Shown here piece by piece: positions 7,118 to 16,538 of a stretch of 45,616 nt of DNA. Within the stretch, counting starts at the first letter, position 1. Each line of letters starts with the position of its first letter. The stretch lies in the IMG/VR virus record IMGVR_UViG_3300046171_000192, positions 1-45,616 of that record; one strand, 5' to 3'. The position numbers and the translations under genes are program-made. The stretch comes from a virus. The notes below the pieces were generated by a model. It did not search any database, had not been told where the DNA came from, and saw nothing but the letters and a program-made list of their open reading frames with translations.

Positions 7118-7252
7118 CGCGCAAGTCATTGATATATAAAGATAATCTTGACCTTAAATTGCTTCGTAAGCAATTGCTTGGGAAGCAGGTGATTGGTCTT
7201 TTTATTCATTTAAATCAATAACTTAGAGACCGGCAGCAAAGACTCTTGCGCG
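7118..7252. other. Candidate attP region downstream of int
   Basis: An inverted pair CGCGCAAG (7118-7125) and CTTGCGCG (7245-7252) flanks two tandem near-palindromes at 7157-7186. Inverted arms around a core with a 7-base centre are the usual layout of tyrosine-integrase attachment sites, and the position next to int is typical. Not proven; it needs comparison with a host genome. Confidence 0.4.
7157..7186. repeat. Tandem 15-bp near-palindromes with tRNA-anticodon-like centres
   Basis: AATTGCTTCGTAAGC (7157-7171) is followed at once by AATTGCTTGGGAAGC (7172-7186), 13 of 15 identical. The first with its flank forms AATTGCTTCGTAAGCAATT (7157-7175), equal to 6-base arms around TTCGTAA. The second has TGC arms around TTGGGAA. 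Confidence 0.75.
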
Positions 7253-7270
7253 CACAACTGGAGACTAAGA

Positions 7271-7459
7271 ATGGATATTAAAAAGCTAATTAAAGAAGCA
7301 AACGACTTTGCTGATTCAGCAATTTCAAATACAAGCGATGACCTTAAGACTATTGGAGATACATTTACTCAATGGGCTAACTCAGGATCATACAACTTAA
7401 ACAATAAGCACTTACTTGCCTTAGGTCTTGTTATTGTTCTTTTGTTTATAGTGTTTTGA
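7271..7459 (+). CDS. Small C-terminally anchored membrane protein (62 aa)
   Basis: Start ATG 7271 follows GGAGACTAAGA. The first 43 residues are charged and helical (MDIKKLIKEANDFADSAISN onward), then one hydrophobic segment LLALGLVIVLLFIVF reaches the C-terminus, giving a tail-anchored topology. It lies between the candidate attP and a strong terminator, so it could be a lysogenically expressed accessory protein, for example for superinfection exclusion; that is speculation from position and topology only. I do not recognise the family. Confidence 0.65.
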   Translation: MDIKKLIKEANDFADSAISNTSDDLKTIGDTFTQWANSGSYNLNNKHLLALGLVIVLLFIVF

Positions 7460-7527
7460 AATAACAAAAAATCATACGGCTAATTAAGAAAATGCATTAG
7501 TCGTCGTGGTAAAACAACACTACAATG

Positions 7528-7562
7528 CGCCCTCATTTGACTTTAATTTTGAGGGCGTTTTT
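7528..7562 (+). terminator. Strong rho-independent terminator
   Basis: Perfect 8-bp stem CGCCCTCA (7528-7535) and TGAGGGCG (7550-7557), 14-base loop, followed by TTTTT. It ends the integrase-region transcript before the convergent late operon. The T tract exists only in the rightward sense. Confidence 0.87.
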
Positions 7563-7564
7563 GT

Positions 7565-7777
7565 ATGTTGCTTGTTTGTTTCTGTGTTCTTTTTGGATTG
7601 GCGGCTATTGCTGCTGATGATTTAAATATTAATACTGAAGGTGGTAGACAGTTGCTGAGAACTGTTAAGTCCATCAGACAAATAAACTACCTGAATATTA
7701 AAGCGTACACAGTAAAACCAAGGAGTATTAGAGCGAGAATCAACCCGCCCCATGTATATTTGTCCGACCAGTCTTGA
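7565..7777 (+). CDS. Possible small secreted protein (70 aa), doubtful
   Basis: The frame opens with a plausible signal peptide, MLLVCFCVLFGLAAIAADDL (possible cleavage after the Ala run), followed by a basic, Arg-rich region. Against it, the frame starts two bases after a terminator, has no ribosome site, and converges on the late operon. It may be a chance frame or a decayed moron gene. No family recognised. Confidence 0.25.
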   Translation: MLLVCFCVLFGLAAIAADDLNINTEGGRQLLRTVKSIRQINYLNIKAYTVKPRSIRARINPPHVYLSDQS

Positions 7778-7784
7778 CCTGAAA

Positions 7785-8027
7785 TCATTCGAATATCTCC
7801 GTCGTTTCTGGATCTACGTATTTAGGTTTACAGTAAGCTCTTACGGGAACAGGAAATGCCTCTTTGAAAGTAATCCCTGCGGTTCCTTCAATACCTTGTA
7901 GGCTAATACTTCGGGCAAAGTATGTGCATTTATTTACATCAGCCCACACACCATATTCTTCTGTCTCTATAACAAGACTGTCAGCAGTCAGCGTTTCAAG
8001 CATTAATGCAAAAACTAACTGCTTCAT
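7785..8027 (-). CDS. Small secreted protein A (80 aa)
   Basis: Last gene of the late operon. MKQLVFALMLETLTADSLVI looks like a short signal or anchor, followed by two well-spaced cysteines (NKCTYF, AYCKP) and an acidic tail. It overlaps the upstream gene by ATGA. Length, N-terminus and cysteine pattern resemble the neighbouring 63-residue product, so the two are probably diverged relatives. Marine phages often carry such short periplasmic proteins near their lysis genes; function unknown. Confidence 0.65.
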   Translation of the reverse strand: MKQLVFALMLETLTADSLVIETEEYGVWADVNKCTYFARSISLQGIEGTAGITFKEAFPVPVRAYCKPKYVDPETTEIFE

Positions 8028-8215
8028 CTTATAACTACACTATTAACATCAACCCACTGGACCTGACATTTGCAGTCAACGGGTTCGTATTTATTGCTAG
8101 GTCTTGATAACTCCTGACACATATAAATGCAGTGTGACTTTTTCAGGTAATAAAGTGTCTGCTCAGCGACCACTTCGCCGTTGACGAAAAACAGTAAAGC
8201 AAACACCATCTTCAT
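8024..8215 (-). CDS. Small secreted Cys-rich protein B (63 aa)
   Basis: Begins MKMVFALLFFVNGEVVAEQT, a short hydrophobic leader, then KSHCIYMCQELSR and VDCKCQVQW with four cysteines that may form disulfides outside the cytoplasm. Coupled on both sides: its start overlaps the upstream stop (TAATG) and its stop overlaps the downstream start (ATGA). Possibly a spanin-like or envelope accessory protein, but no lipobox is visible. Family unknown. Confidence 0.65.
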   Translation of the reverse strand: MKMVFALLFFVNGEVVAEQTLYYLKKSHCIYMCQELSRPSNKYEPVDCKCQVQWVDVNSVVIR

Positions 8216-8517
8216 TACTGTTTAGCCAACAACGCCTGTACTAATGCCTGTATCTGCTCATTAGTTTTTTCTTGAATTTTTTCTTGTCTAGCCAATGACT
8301 CTACGATTGCATCAACTTTAGTCTCTGTTACAGCCTGTGCCTGTCCGTTAGCCTGTGCTTTCTTAGCAGTCTCTTTAACTATGACTTCGATTCTTTTAAC
8401 TTCCTTAGTAGTAGTCTCTGCGTTAGCTTGTGCTGCACCATAAGAAATAGCACCAACGAATAATGAAACGACTAATGGAATTGCCCACGTTGGGATTACG
8501 ATACCTTTCTCTGACAT
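8215..8517 (-). CDS. Membrane-anchored coiled-coil protein, holin/spanin candidate (100 aa)
   Basis: One N-terminal transmembrane segment (about 9-30, IPTWAIPLVVSLFVGAISYG) is followed by about 65 residues of Ala/Glu/Lys/Gln-rich helix with strong coiled-coil character. That topology fits an inner-membrane spanin subunit or a small holin-like protein. Start ATG 8517 follows AGAGAGATAAATC. It sits at the end of the late operon, just after the giant ejection protein, where many podoviruses keep lysis genes. A second membrane protein at 27578 is a better classical holin, so a spanin role is slightly favoured. Confidence 0.6.
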   Translation of the reverse strand: MSEKGIVIPTWAIPLVVSLFVGAISYGAAQANAETTTKEVKRIEVIVKETAKKAQANGQAQAVTETKVDAIVESLARQEKIQEKTNEQIQALVQALLAKQ

Positions 8518-8537
8518 GATTTATCTCTCTCTGTTAA

Positions 8538-11500
8538 TTAATTCTTAATACCTTTTTCAGCTTTCCTGTAAGCCTTGTTGTAAATGTCGAATATTTTGTT
8601 TTCATTTTCTAGCAGTTGTTCAAGTAACTCTCGGCGGCGTTTATCTGAAATATCCTGTCGCTCAACAATCTTTCGCGTTCTGGATATGTTTCTCAGATCT
8701 CTATTAGACATTTTGTACAGGCTGTTTTTACCGCCATCTATAACCGGAACAAATGACCGATACTTGACGCGAAGATCATCTAGCTCTGCTTGATCCGCTG
8801 CCTCTTTAAACTTAGCCTCAATCTTTCTGGTCTCATCCCAGTTTGCATAAAACTCAAACCGATCTTCATACTCAGAAGGGCTTTCAAAGAATGTTCCGAC
8901 AATAGGCAGGTCTTGCTTTCTAAAATCCTCATCAGCCATCATTCTTGACGCAACGTCCGACGACTGACTCACAAAACGTCCTACACCACCCAAGAAGTAT
9001 TCATACACATACTCCATCTTGTCTGGATTCATTGATATGTATCCGTCCGTGTACTTGTCTCCGCCTGTAGCATCATTTAAAAATTCTGCTGTTGCGGTAA
9101 ACGCTTTGTCTGTAGACCTTCTTGAGTTGTAAGCGTTGGATCTTTCAACAATAAATGAGTTCTGCTCAATATAAATATCACTACCAAAGAAATTTTTGTT
9201 AGCTAGCATATCTAAATGGACTTCAAGTAGGTCAGGATAAAAACCTCTCATCTGCTCTTCCCAGCTATCCCCGCTCGACGGGGGAACGGGAACAAAATTA
9301 AGCAGCATATTTTCCCAAAGATTGACGGCGGACTCTTCTGGTGAATTAATACCAAAAGCTAGCTCAGCACCTAATCGACCTATATTTGTAAAGAAGTTGT
9401 AACCATAGGGTGCTGGTAGAGCAAACCCTTCTTCGCTGTTATACATGAACAATAATGAACGATTCTTTGCATGTTCAGGCAAATCTGCATAAACCTTCTC
9501 ATCATCATCGTCATCTTCAGACATAAGAATATTTATAGCGGCTAATGTACCGCCCAAAGCAATCAGCCCAGCAGCAGTTTTTTGTGCTGTGGTGGCTTTT
9601 CCTGTATCACTACTTAGAGCTTGAGCTATGTTTACGTTACCCTGTACCGCAGCATTGAAGAACAAGAATCCTGCATTGACTACTGCGGTGTTCTCACCCT
9701 TGCGATTAAAGTTAACGGTCAGGTCTTTTGCTAAAGTTGCAGCTGTTTCTCTGTCAGTTCCAGCTTTTCTTGCCTCAACATATGCAGACAAACGTACAGA
9801 GTTCTCCATTGTGGTATTGAAATCTTCAACCCATTTACCGATAGCTCTCAACGCCTCTCTGGTATAACCTTTCTTCAATTTGCTTTTAAGAATTCTTAGC
9901 TGCTCGTCTTGATCACGAACTAACATCATTCCTGTAGATGCACCATCTTCCATAAACTCTGATGCGTACTGATCTAATGTGTTTTCTCGAACAGGCTTAC
10001 CGCGCATTACACGATACATAGATCTCATGGAAGGAAGATAACTCTCAGCCATCTTGCCAATCAGGTTCTCACCCTGAACTCTACTACCGAGCTTGTCCTT
10101 AGATGACAGGGCATACATAAGACCAGTCTGAACATCTCGCAACGGGTTAACTAATCCCCATGAGGGGTTATAGTTTATTAGCATGTTACGTCTAAATGTC
10201 TGGAACCTAGTTGCTAGGGTTAGCACTTTGCTTACGTCGTCGTTAGCCCTGCTAAGCATAGGCACGCTCATGTTCTGTAGTGCGTGATTTAAGCTGTCGC
10301 TTCTGAACTCAATAAAGAATGTCTGCCCACCCTTTTTAACCTCTACATACTTAGGGTCACCGTTAGGTCTAATATCCCTCGACATCTGATCAAGATCTTG
10401 CATGGTCAGTTCATCGCTAGGCTTAGGTGGTCTAAACTTATTGTTGTATATCGTGTATGAGTCGCTGTTACCTAGATTGCTTAAAAGATCTAATAAGGTT
10501 TGGGCGGTTTCATTTTTTCTCGCCCGAATAATTTTTCTCTGCACATCTTCAATAGCGGTAAATAGCGGATTTACAGGCAATGTCTTTCTGCCTTTAGCCT
10601 TCATGCTCTCGCTACCTACAATAGAGAAGCCTCTTGAAGAAGAGCTGCGAACGTATTTATCTCCATCTTCCTCGGCAGCAAAACCTTTTAAAGGAACGTA
10701 AAACTCATAAGTGTCTTCCCAATCAGCCTTTGATTCACCATCAAGCAAACCGGCTTCAACCATACGATCTCTCTGGAACTGAAGCATTTCGTATACTTTG
10801 TCGGCAATACGATCCATGTCTGCTTTAGTGCCTTCTCTTTCAGCTAAATTTAAAACGCTTTCAGCTTCAGCATATGTCATGCCGGAACCAGTATCCTGAA
10901 ATTGAAGCGGCAAGGTTTTGTATGACTGCAATTTTTCTTGCAAGTTAGCTATCTGAACGGTGTGATCTACCTCAACATCCTCTTGCAGTTTTTCTATCTG
11001 ACGCTCTGTTCGTAAAATGTTGCGCTCACGTTGAGCTTTTACTTTCTCAGCAATAACGTCATTACGCTCTGCCGCGTGCTTGGCAATAAGGTAGGTTCCG
11101 ACAGCATCTGGATCGACTTTTAGCTCAGCTATAAGGTCGCCCAAAGGGTCAACGTAATTTTCGTGGAAGGCATCAAGGTCATTTTGAATCTTGCCATGTG
11201 ACAAGTTTTCTTGATCTCTAGGTGATAAGCCAGCCGGAAGTCTACCCTTATCAAGGAAGTCTGCAGCTTGGTTTTCGAAATCTTCTAAAGGGGCATAACG
11301 ATCTACTAACGATTTATATATCTTCTTGCCTTTAAGTCTTCTAGCAAGATCGGACTGTCCGTCTATTTCGTCGTTGTAGCTAAATCGATTTGTTGAGGGG
11401 GTACCGTCGTCAAGAGTATTATTCTTGGCGTTGTTGATTTTCTTCTGAACAAAGGAAACTTCTTCTAGGGGTGAGTCTAACTCTTGTCTGGAGACATCGG

Positions 11501-14500
11501 TGTCGGGCTGACTTTGAAGAGTTCCTTCAAAAGTATATTCCCTTTGAGTCGCTTTTCTTCCAGCGTTTTCTTTGAGGATTTCGTCAAGTTTTTCTCTGTT
11601 AACTCCTTCTGCTTCATACCACGGGAATCCTTTGTCATATGTACTTACCTTGAAGTTTTTAGGTAAAACCCCTGCTTTTGGTTTTTTTATCTCATTTAAA
11701 AAATTTCTAAATTCATCGCGAGACAAGCGATAGGGTTCGCTCTTAGAATCATTATATATGAAATAAGGCTCTCCCGCCTCATCTCTTGCATAGATGGCTC
11801 CATAAGCAAACGTGTTTTGTTTTCCCTCTGGAGCACCCATAAAGGCATATGGGTCGGAATTACCCTCCATGTCTTTTACAATTCCCTGCATAGTTGGATG
11901 GGCTACCACCTGTCCCGAGTTTAATACCCAGCTCTCCCAATGATAGCGTCCGACAGAAGCGTCTTCCGGTCTGCCAATGGCTTCGTACAGCTGACCGACT
12001 TTTAGTGCTAGCGACTTCTCCATAACTTCATATCTAGCAACACCGTGAAGACCATTAAACTCGTCAGCTATATCATCATAAATAAGCTTTCCGTAACGAC
12101 CGGAATCCCACATAGTGTTTAGCTGTATTCGATCCAAGATAACCACATCGTCACGACCAGTCATCAACATAAGGAATGAAAACACCTTGTTATCAATTCC
12201 GGCATTTTCAAGCATACCCTGAAATTGACGCCGGACCTCGCTAGTTGGCGTGGACCTGTCTTCGATAAGATTGTGCAGCTTTTGAAGCTTGGACACACCC
12301 TGCTCATCAAGCTCTGAAAGCTTCAGCATCAACGAGCCAAATGCATTTGCGTTAGAAGTTCCTCCTTTACCAAAAGATCCTTGAGGTATTAGGTTTGGTA
12401 CTTTGTTACGCCACTCTGCTAGATCATCCTGAGTCATGTTTCCTTGCAAAGCTTTTTCTGAAAGCTCTGACACAGCATTGTTTTTGGTTAATAAGTCTAC
12501 AAAGGCGGCTTCTTGCGAACTTGCCGTTAACATGCGAGATAACATTCCCCAAAGCATCAGCTTAGAGGTATGCTCCGGCAAAGCGTTTCCGCTACCGTAA
12601 AGCTCTCCCATCTTATATGCTGTTTGTAGCCCTCTGTCTGCTGCCTCTATTTGCTCTTTAGTTAATCTAGAGTGCGTCTTAGCCCAGAGATCTATGTCGT
12701 TATATAAGGCTATTAAGCCGTGCGGCGGTCTAAGAGTTTCATTACTTCCGGTCAAATCTCTTTCAAATGCCAGCCAGCTATCCACTGAATCTAAAGCGCT
12801 TGGGTGTCGATCAACTAAATCTTTTAATAATGGCAGCTGAGCATCAGCATTCTTGGGACTAATGACTTTTGTAATCGCAAAGTTTGGTTTTCCTTTTGCA
12901 GATTTTTCCCTTACATCACCCTCAGAAGTCTGTAGTAAATACTCTGCACCCTTCTTAATAAATAAAGGATCATCCAGATCATCATTAGCAAGTCGATCAA
13001 ATTCTGCCTCTTCGGCAATCATGCGCTCGTCTGCTAAACGCTCTTCTTCAATAAGCTTTACCGTCTCTGGATTGACAATGAAGTCGCCATCCATCTCAAA
13101 GATATCTGCCGCTTCTTTGGGGGTGCCGAAGCCATCTGGTTCGTTGTCTAGTAATCTCTCCACAAGATTATCAAACTGATTGTCTTCAAGTTTCTTAAAC
13201 TTTTTCCGTAGGTCAGTAAGCTTGAGCTTACCTTCTGGGCTGTCTACGATTAGATCGTAACCCTTGCTGTAGGTATCAAAACTAACCTCAGGCTCTAAAG
13301 GGGTGTTAAAAGAATTTTCTCCCGCCGAAACTAATTTTTCGCGGTGGTCAATGATTGTCTGAAGAGCCTCTTTTTTGGTCGTGCCAAGATCAGCATCAGC
13401 GATTTTGCCGTCAATAGACCGATAATAAACATCATCATCACCGGATTCCCTGCCTTCGCTTGCATCCTCATCAAAGTAAATCTGATAACGATCACCGTCT
13501 GGGAATGTGACTATCTGAGTACCGGTGCTTTCCCAGTTCTCAGCTTTTTTAAATGTCGGCTTTTTACTACCTAGTTTTATTGTTACGGGAGTGTCTTCAA
13601 CAGGCTTCATGTTCCTAAACGTGGAGACATCGCGATTGTCACGAAGATCTATGCTTCCAGATAGGTAACCTTCGCTATATATTCCTCCGCGAGAATCACT
13701 GTTATCGTCTAGCTTGAAGCTTAAACCGTTTTTGTTCTGGTAGCCGTCTCTATAACCCTCAACAAATATCTTTCTGTTTTCTTCTGTGTAATAACCGTTC
13801 TTAGTGCCGAGCTTGCCCTGCGCTGCAGTATAAAGGCGATTACCTAGTGTCGTCTGTTCAGAAACAGTAAGCCTTTTTACATTAGGTTTTTGTACATCTG
13901 ATCGTTCACGTTGCCCAGTTTCTTCTTGGACCTGTCCCGCCACTGGGGTATCGGCTGTCCCGTCTCCAGTGCCTGCTTCGCCATCTGATCCAGCTGATTC
14001 AGGCTGTACGACCTCGACGCTTCCGGACTCTGGCGGTGCCCGAACTTCTCCTGATATGCCTTCAGGTTGGGAGGTGTCTGGGGTGCTGATACTAGTCGGC
14101 GCTTCATCGTTTACCTCTACTGCTTGTGCAGTCTGTAAGTTATTGTCTCTTATTTCTTTTATATAATTATACGCCTGCGGTGCAAGCTCTTGTAGTTCTT
14201 TTGGATTAGAGTGGAACAGCGCACCTAACTGAGCGAACACTTCCTCTCTCATTGTTGAGTTTACTTTAGCGTTATCTTTTTCAGGATCTAATATGTGAGC
14301 CTGAAGATCGTTAAATGGATAATCAAAGCGCTTACCTAATGCAGTACCTTGCTCCCAGTTGTCGTAAATCTCTTCCATGATGTCGCCCATAACCACTGTA
14401 GGCTCATCAATAGATTCGTCAATCTGTATGTTAAATCGGCTGTCTTTATCACTTAGCCCCATAGAAAAATCGGCAGCATGATAAATCTCGTGAGTCATTG

Positions 14501-16529
14501 TCCAAGCCAACTCACCCAGCATGTCTTGACCTGTCATAGATCCATTAATTAAGTCTTCATTAACAGATATGCCCCTAGTCTGTTTTCCTGTAAGTGCTGG
14601 CGCATCTATCTCGATTTCTTTATGGACGTAAACGCCTGACACTTGATCCATAAACGATGTAGGAACACCGTTTGCAGACAGGTCAGCCATAACTCCAGCT
14701 AGAGCATTTGTCGCATCCTCTGCACGATCACCATAAGCCTCATCTATAGTAGGAAGACTTTTTCCTTTAGGCTCTTGCGTAGTTGGAATTTGGATTGAGT
14801 CGTTGCGGTCAAATATTCTATTAATGTCATCTTGATCTATAGCCTCTACAACAATATCTGTATTGTTAGGATCTAAAGCTTCTGGACTATTAGCCTTTAC
14901 TGATAGATCTAAAAGCTGTTCCTGTATTGGCTTTTCAGCTGGAGATATTTCTGCATCCCATCTATGGTCAGATCCAAACTCTCTCTTGCCTTGAGGTACA
15001 GCTCTTCCTCCAAACATAGGCGATGAAGAAAAGTCTGTAACTATATCTGCCTGAGGAGCTTGAGGGGAGGGAGGTAATGTATTTTCCCCGAACTCTTTAT
15101 TTTCTTGATCGACCGCAACTTTAGAAACTTGAAGCGGATCAGCTTTAGCGTCAACCTCAGGAACTTCAATCTGAGTCCCGTCATAATCTGTTAGCTCAGA
15201 TAGCCCAGCCTCTCTGCGCTCTGCGTTTGATAAGGGAGGGTTGTCATCAAGGAATGAGGTGTCACCAACATCTATAGTGGTTCGACCATTTCTTGCATTA
15301 TTTTCTGCTTCAGAAAACATCTCTCTTATTCGAAGAGCAAACTCAGGGTCATTTACTGACCTTGTTCGAACCTCTTTAGCGTCGTCGCCTAACTTAACAT
15401 CTTGACTATAAGCGCCGGTCGCACCCTTAAAAGCACCGCCTACTGAACCAGTAACGCCACCAAATAAAAACCCTGCTGCTGCCGATTCGATTAACGCTCC
15501 GCGCTTTCTTTCATTACTTAGATAATCAAAGTATTCTCTTTGTTCATTATCGCTGTAGTTGTTGTTGACATAAGAGATTATCTCTTCCTCAACAATTAAC
15601 TGTAATGCTTCGGTGCCACCCTCTACTCCCATTTGAGTTGTTGCGTCTTTTACAAACTGACCAACCCATGCAGGTTTATCATTGACAGCTCCTGAAATAA
15701 ACTCACCAACCTCATCCGCTTTTCCTTTAGGCAAAAACTTATTAAGTGCTGTAAAAGCAGGGATGGCATTTAAAGCACCTATTGTTAAACCAGAAACAGC
15801 AGCTGCGACTGGAGCTTCTTCGCCTGTCTCCTCTAACGTTCTGGAAAACGTGCTAGACGCTCCCTGCTGTGTTCCATAAAGAACTGCCCCAGCAGTTGCG
15901 CCTCTAGTCGTTAACTTTGCAACTTTATCTGCTGCAAATTTATCCGCCATGTTTCTTGCAATCTTATCTGCCGCTTGTTTTTCGAGACCTTCCTTAAGTA
16001 AGCGATCTGAAGCTTGTTGAGCCAGCGTGTCCGCCATCTCTCCAACGCCCTTCTTTACAGCCTGCTTTGTTACTAATCCACCAACTCCACCTGTAACCGC
16101 CATTCCAGCTAAATCCGGAACAACTGAACCCAAGGTATAAGCAGCCCATGCACCAAAGTCTGTAGCGCTGTCTATATCTTGAAAGGTTACGTCAGGGGCG
16201 TACTGCTCTGCTTCTTTGGTTTGCTCTTGGTAATACTCCATGCCCTCTTGAACATATCTATCACCAGCATCTTTCAGGCTTTCAGAGTCAAAAAATTCTC
16301 CGGCGCCTCTTACCGCAGTTCCTGATAAGGCTTTAAGCCCTCCACCGAGAGCCTGCATATTATCTATACCGCCTTTTAGACCGCGAACAAAATTACCGTC
16401 ACCTTCTGGTTCCAGTTCTGGTTGTGAGACTTTTACGGCACCCGACTTAAACTTTTTTGGGTTATTTTCCCCGTACAAAGAATCCCAGTATTCATCTTCA
16501 GTCTTTTTGCGACCTGAGGTTAAGGGCAT
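8538..16529 (-). CDS. Giant polyvalent internal virion (ejection) protein with HExxH and LPD38-like region
   Basis: A 2663-residue protein, probably carried in the capsid and injected, in the place of T7 gp16. Visible regions: N-terminal Gly/Ala-rich hydrophobic stretches (about 130-165 and near 350) suited to membrane passage; HEIYHAAD at about 680-687, a zinc-metallopeptidase motif with a preceding hydrophobic helix; an acidic linker near 750-830; a central conserved-looking domain about 1230-1600 (DDVVILDRIQLNTMWDSGRY, then GRPEDASVGRYHWESWV); and about 1870-2340 a region like large-polyvalent-protein domain LPD38, including INYNPSWGLVNPLRDVQTGL, then ENSVRLSAYVEARKAGTDRE and a hydrophobic helix before EDDDDDE. 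The C-terminus is Arg/Lys-rich and helical. No lysozyme domain is evident. Confidence 0.85.
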   Translation of the reverse strand: MPLTSGRKKTEDEYWDSLYGENNPKKFKSGAVKVSQPELEPEGDGNFVRGLKGGIDNMQALGGGLKALSGTAVRGAGEFFDSESLKDAGDRYVQEGMEYYQEQTKEAEQYAPDVTFQDIDSATDFGAWAAYTLGSVVPDLAGMAVTGGVGGLVTKQAVKKGVGEMADTLAQQASDRLLKEGLEKQAADKIARNMADKFAADKVAKLTTRGATAGAVLYGTQQGASSTFSRTLEETGEEAPVAAAVSGLTIGALNAIPAFTALNKFLPKGKADEVGEFISGAVNDKPAWVGQFVKDATTQMGVEGGTEALQLIVEEEIISYVNNNYSDNEQREYFDYLSNERKRGALIESAAAGFLFGGVTGSVGGAFKGATGAYSQDVKLGDDAKEVRTRSVNDPEFALRIREMFSEAENNARNGRTTIDVGDTSFLDDNPPLSNAERREAGLSELTDYDGTQIEVPEVDAKADPLQVSKVAVDQENKEFGENTLPPSPQAPQADIVTDFSSSPMFGGRAVPQGKREFGSDHRWDAEISPAEKPIQEQLLDLSVKANSPEALDPNNTDIVVEAIDQDDINRIFDRNDSIQIPTTQEPKGKSLPTIDEAYGDRAEDATNALAGVMADLSANGVPTSFMDQVSGVYVHKEIEIDAPALTGKQTRGISVNEDLINGSMTGQDMLGELAWTMTHEIYHAADFSMGLSDKDSRFNIQIDESIDEPTVVMGDIMEEIYDNWEQGTALGKRFDYPFNDLQAHILDPEKDNAKVNSTMREEVFAQLGALFHSNPKELQELAPQAYNYIKEIRDNNLQTAQAVEVNDEAPTSISTPDTSQPEGISGEVRAPPESGSVEVVQPESAGSDGEAGTGDGTADTPVAGQVQEETGQRERSDVQKPNVKRLTVSEQTTLGNRLYTAAQGKLGTKNGYYTEENRKIFVEGYRDGYQNKNGLSFKLDDNSDSRGGIYSEGYLSGSIDLRDNRDVSTFRNMKPVEDTPVTIKLGSKKPTFKKAENWESTGTQIVTFPDGDRYQIYFDEDASEGRESGDDDVYYRSIDGKIADADLGTTKKEALQTIIDHREKLVSAGENSFNTPLEPEVSFDTYSKGYDLIVDSPEGKLKLTDLRKKFKKLEDNQFDNLVERLLDNEPDGFGTPKEAADIFEMDGDFIVNPETVKLIEEERLADERMIAEEAEFDRLANDDLDDPLFIKKGAEYLLQTSEGDVREKSAKGKPNFAITKVISPKNADAQLPLLKDLVDRHPSALDSVDSWLAFERDLTGSNETLRPPHGLIALYNDIDLWAKTHSRLTKEQIEAADRGLQTAYKMGELYGSGNALPEHTSKLMLWGMLSRMLTASSQEAAFVDLLTKNNAVSELSEKALQGNMTQDDLAEWRNKVPNLIPQGSFGKGGTSNANAFGSLMLKLSELDEQGVSKLQKLHNLIEDRSTPTSEVRRQFQGMLENAGIDNKVFSFLMLMTGRDDVVILDRIQLNTMWDSGRYGKLIYDDIADEFNGLHGVARYEVMEKSLALKVGQLYEAIGRPEDASVGRYHWESWVLNSGQVVAHPTMQGIVKDMEGNSDPYAFMGAPEGKQNTFAYGAIYARDEAGEPYFIYNDSKSEPYRLSRDEFRNFLNEIKKPKAGVLPKNFKVSTYDKGFPWYEAEGVNREKLDEILKENAGRKATQREYTFEGTLQSQPDTDVSRQELDSPLEEVSFVQKKINNAKNNTLDDGTPSTNRFSYNDEIDGQSDLARRLKGKKIYKSLVDRYAPLEDFENQAADFLDKGRLPAGLSPRDQENLSHGKIQNDLDAFHENYVDPLGDLIAELKVDPDAVGTYLIAKHAAERNDVIAEKVKAQRERNILRTERQIEKLQEDVEVDHTVQIANLQEKLQSYKTLPLQFQDTGSGMTYAEAESVLNLAEREGTKADMDRIADKVYEMLQFQRDRMVEAGLLDGESKADWEDTYEFYVPLKGFAAEEDGDKYVRSSSSRGFSIVGSESMKAKGRKTLPVNPLFTAIEDVQRKIIRARKNETAQTLLDLLSNLGNSDSYTIYNNKFRPPKPSDELTMQDLDQMSRDIRPNGDPKYVEVKKGGQTFFIEFRSDSLNHALQNMSVPMLSRANDDVSKVLTLATRFQTFRRNMLINYNPSWGLVNPLRDVQTGLMYALSSKDKLGSRVQGENLIGKMAESYLPSMRSMYRVMRGKPVRENTLDQYASEFMEDGASTGMMLVRDQDEQLRILKSKLKKGYTREALRAIGKWVEDFNTTMENSVRLSAYVEARKAGTDRETAATLAKDLTVNFNRKGENTAVVNAGFLFFNAAVQGNVNIAQALSSDTGKATTAQKTAAGLIALGGTLAAINILMSEDDDDDEKVYADLPEHAKNRSLLFMYNSEEGFALPAPYGYNFFTNIGRLGAELAFGINSPEESAVNLWENMLLNFVPVPPSSGDSWEEQMRGFYPDLLEVHLDMLANKNFFGSDIYIEQNSFIVERSNAYNSRRSTDKAFTATAEFLNDATGGDKYTDGYISMNPDKMEYVYEYFLGGVGRFVSQSSDVASRMMADEDFRKQDLPIVGTFFESPSEYEDRFEFYANWDETRKIEAKFKEAADQAELDDLRVKYRSFVPVIDGGKNSLYKMSNRDLRNISRTRKIVERQDISDKRRRELLEQLLENENKIFDIYNKAYRKAEKGIKN

Positions 16530-16538
16530 CTAAATTAC

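Noticed and set aside
13877-14107. Minus-strand 76-codon frame inside the giant ejection gene
   Set aside because: It lies in a low-complexity acidic linker of the real gene in another frame, with no independent support.
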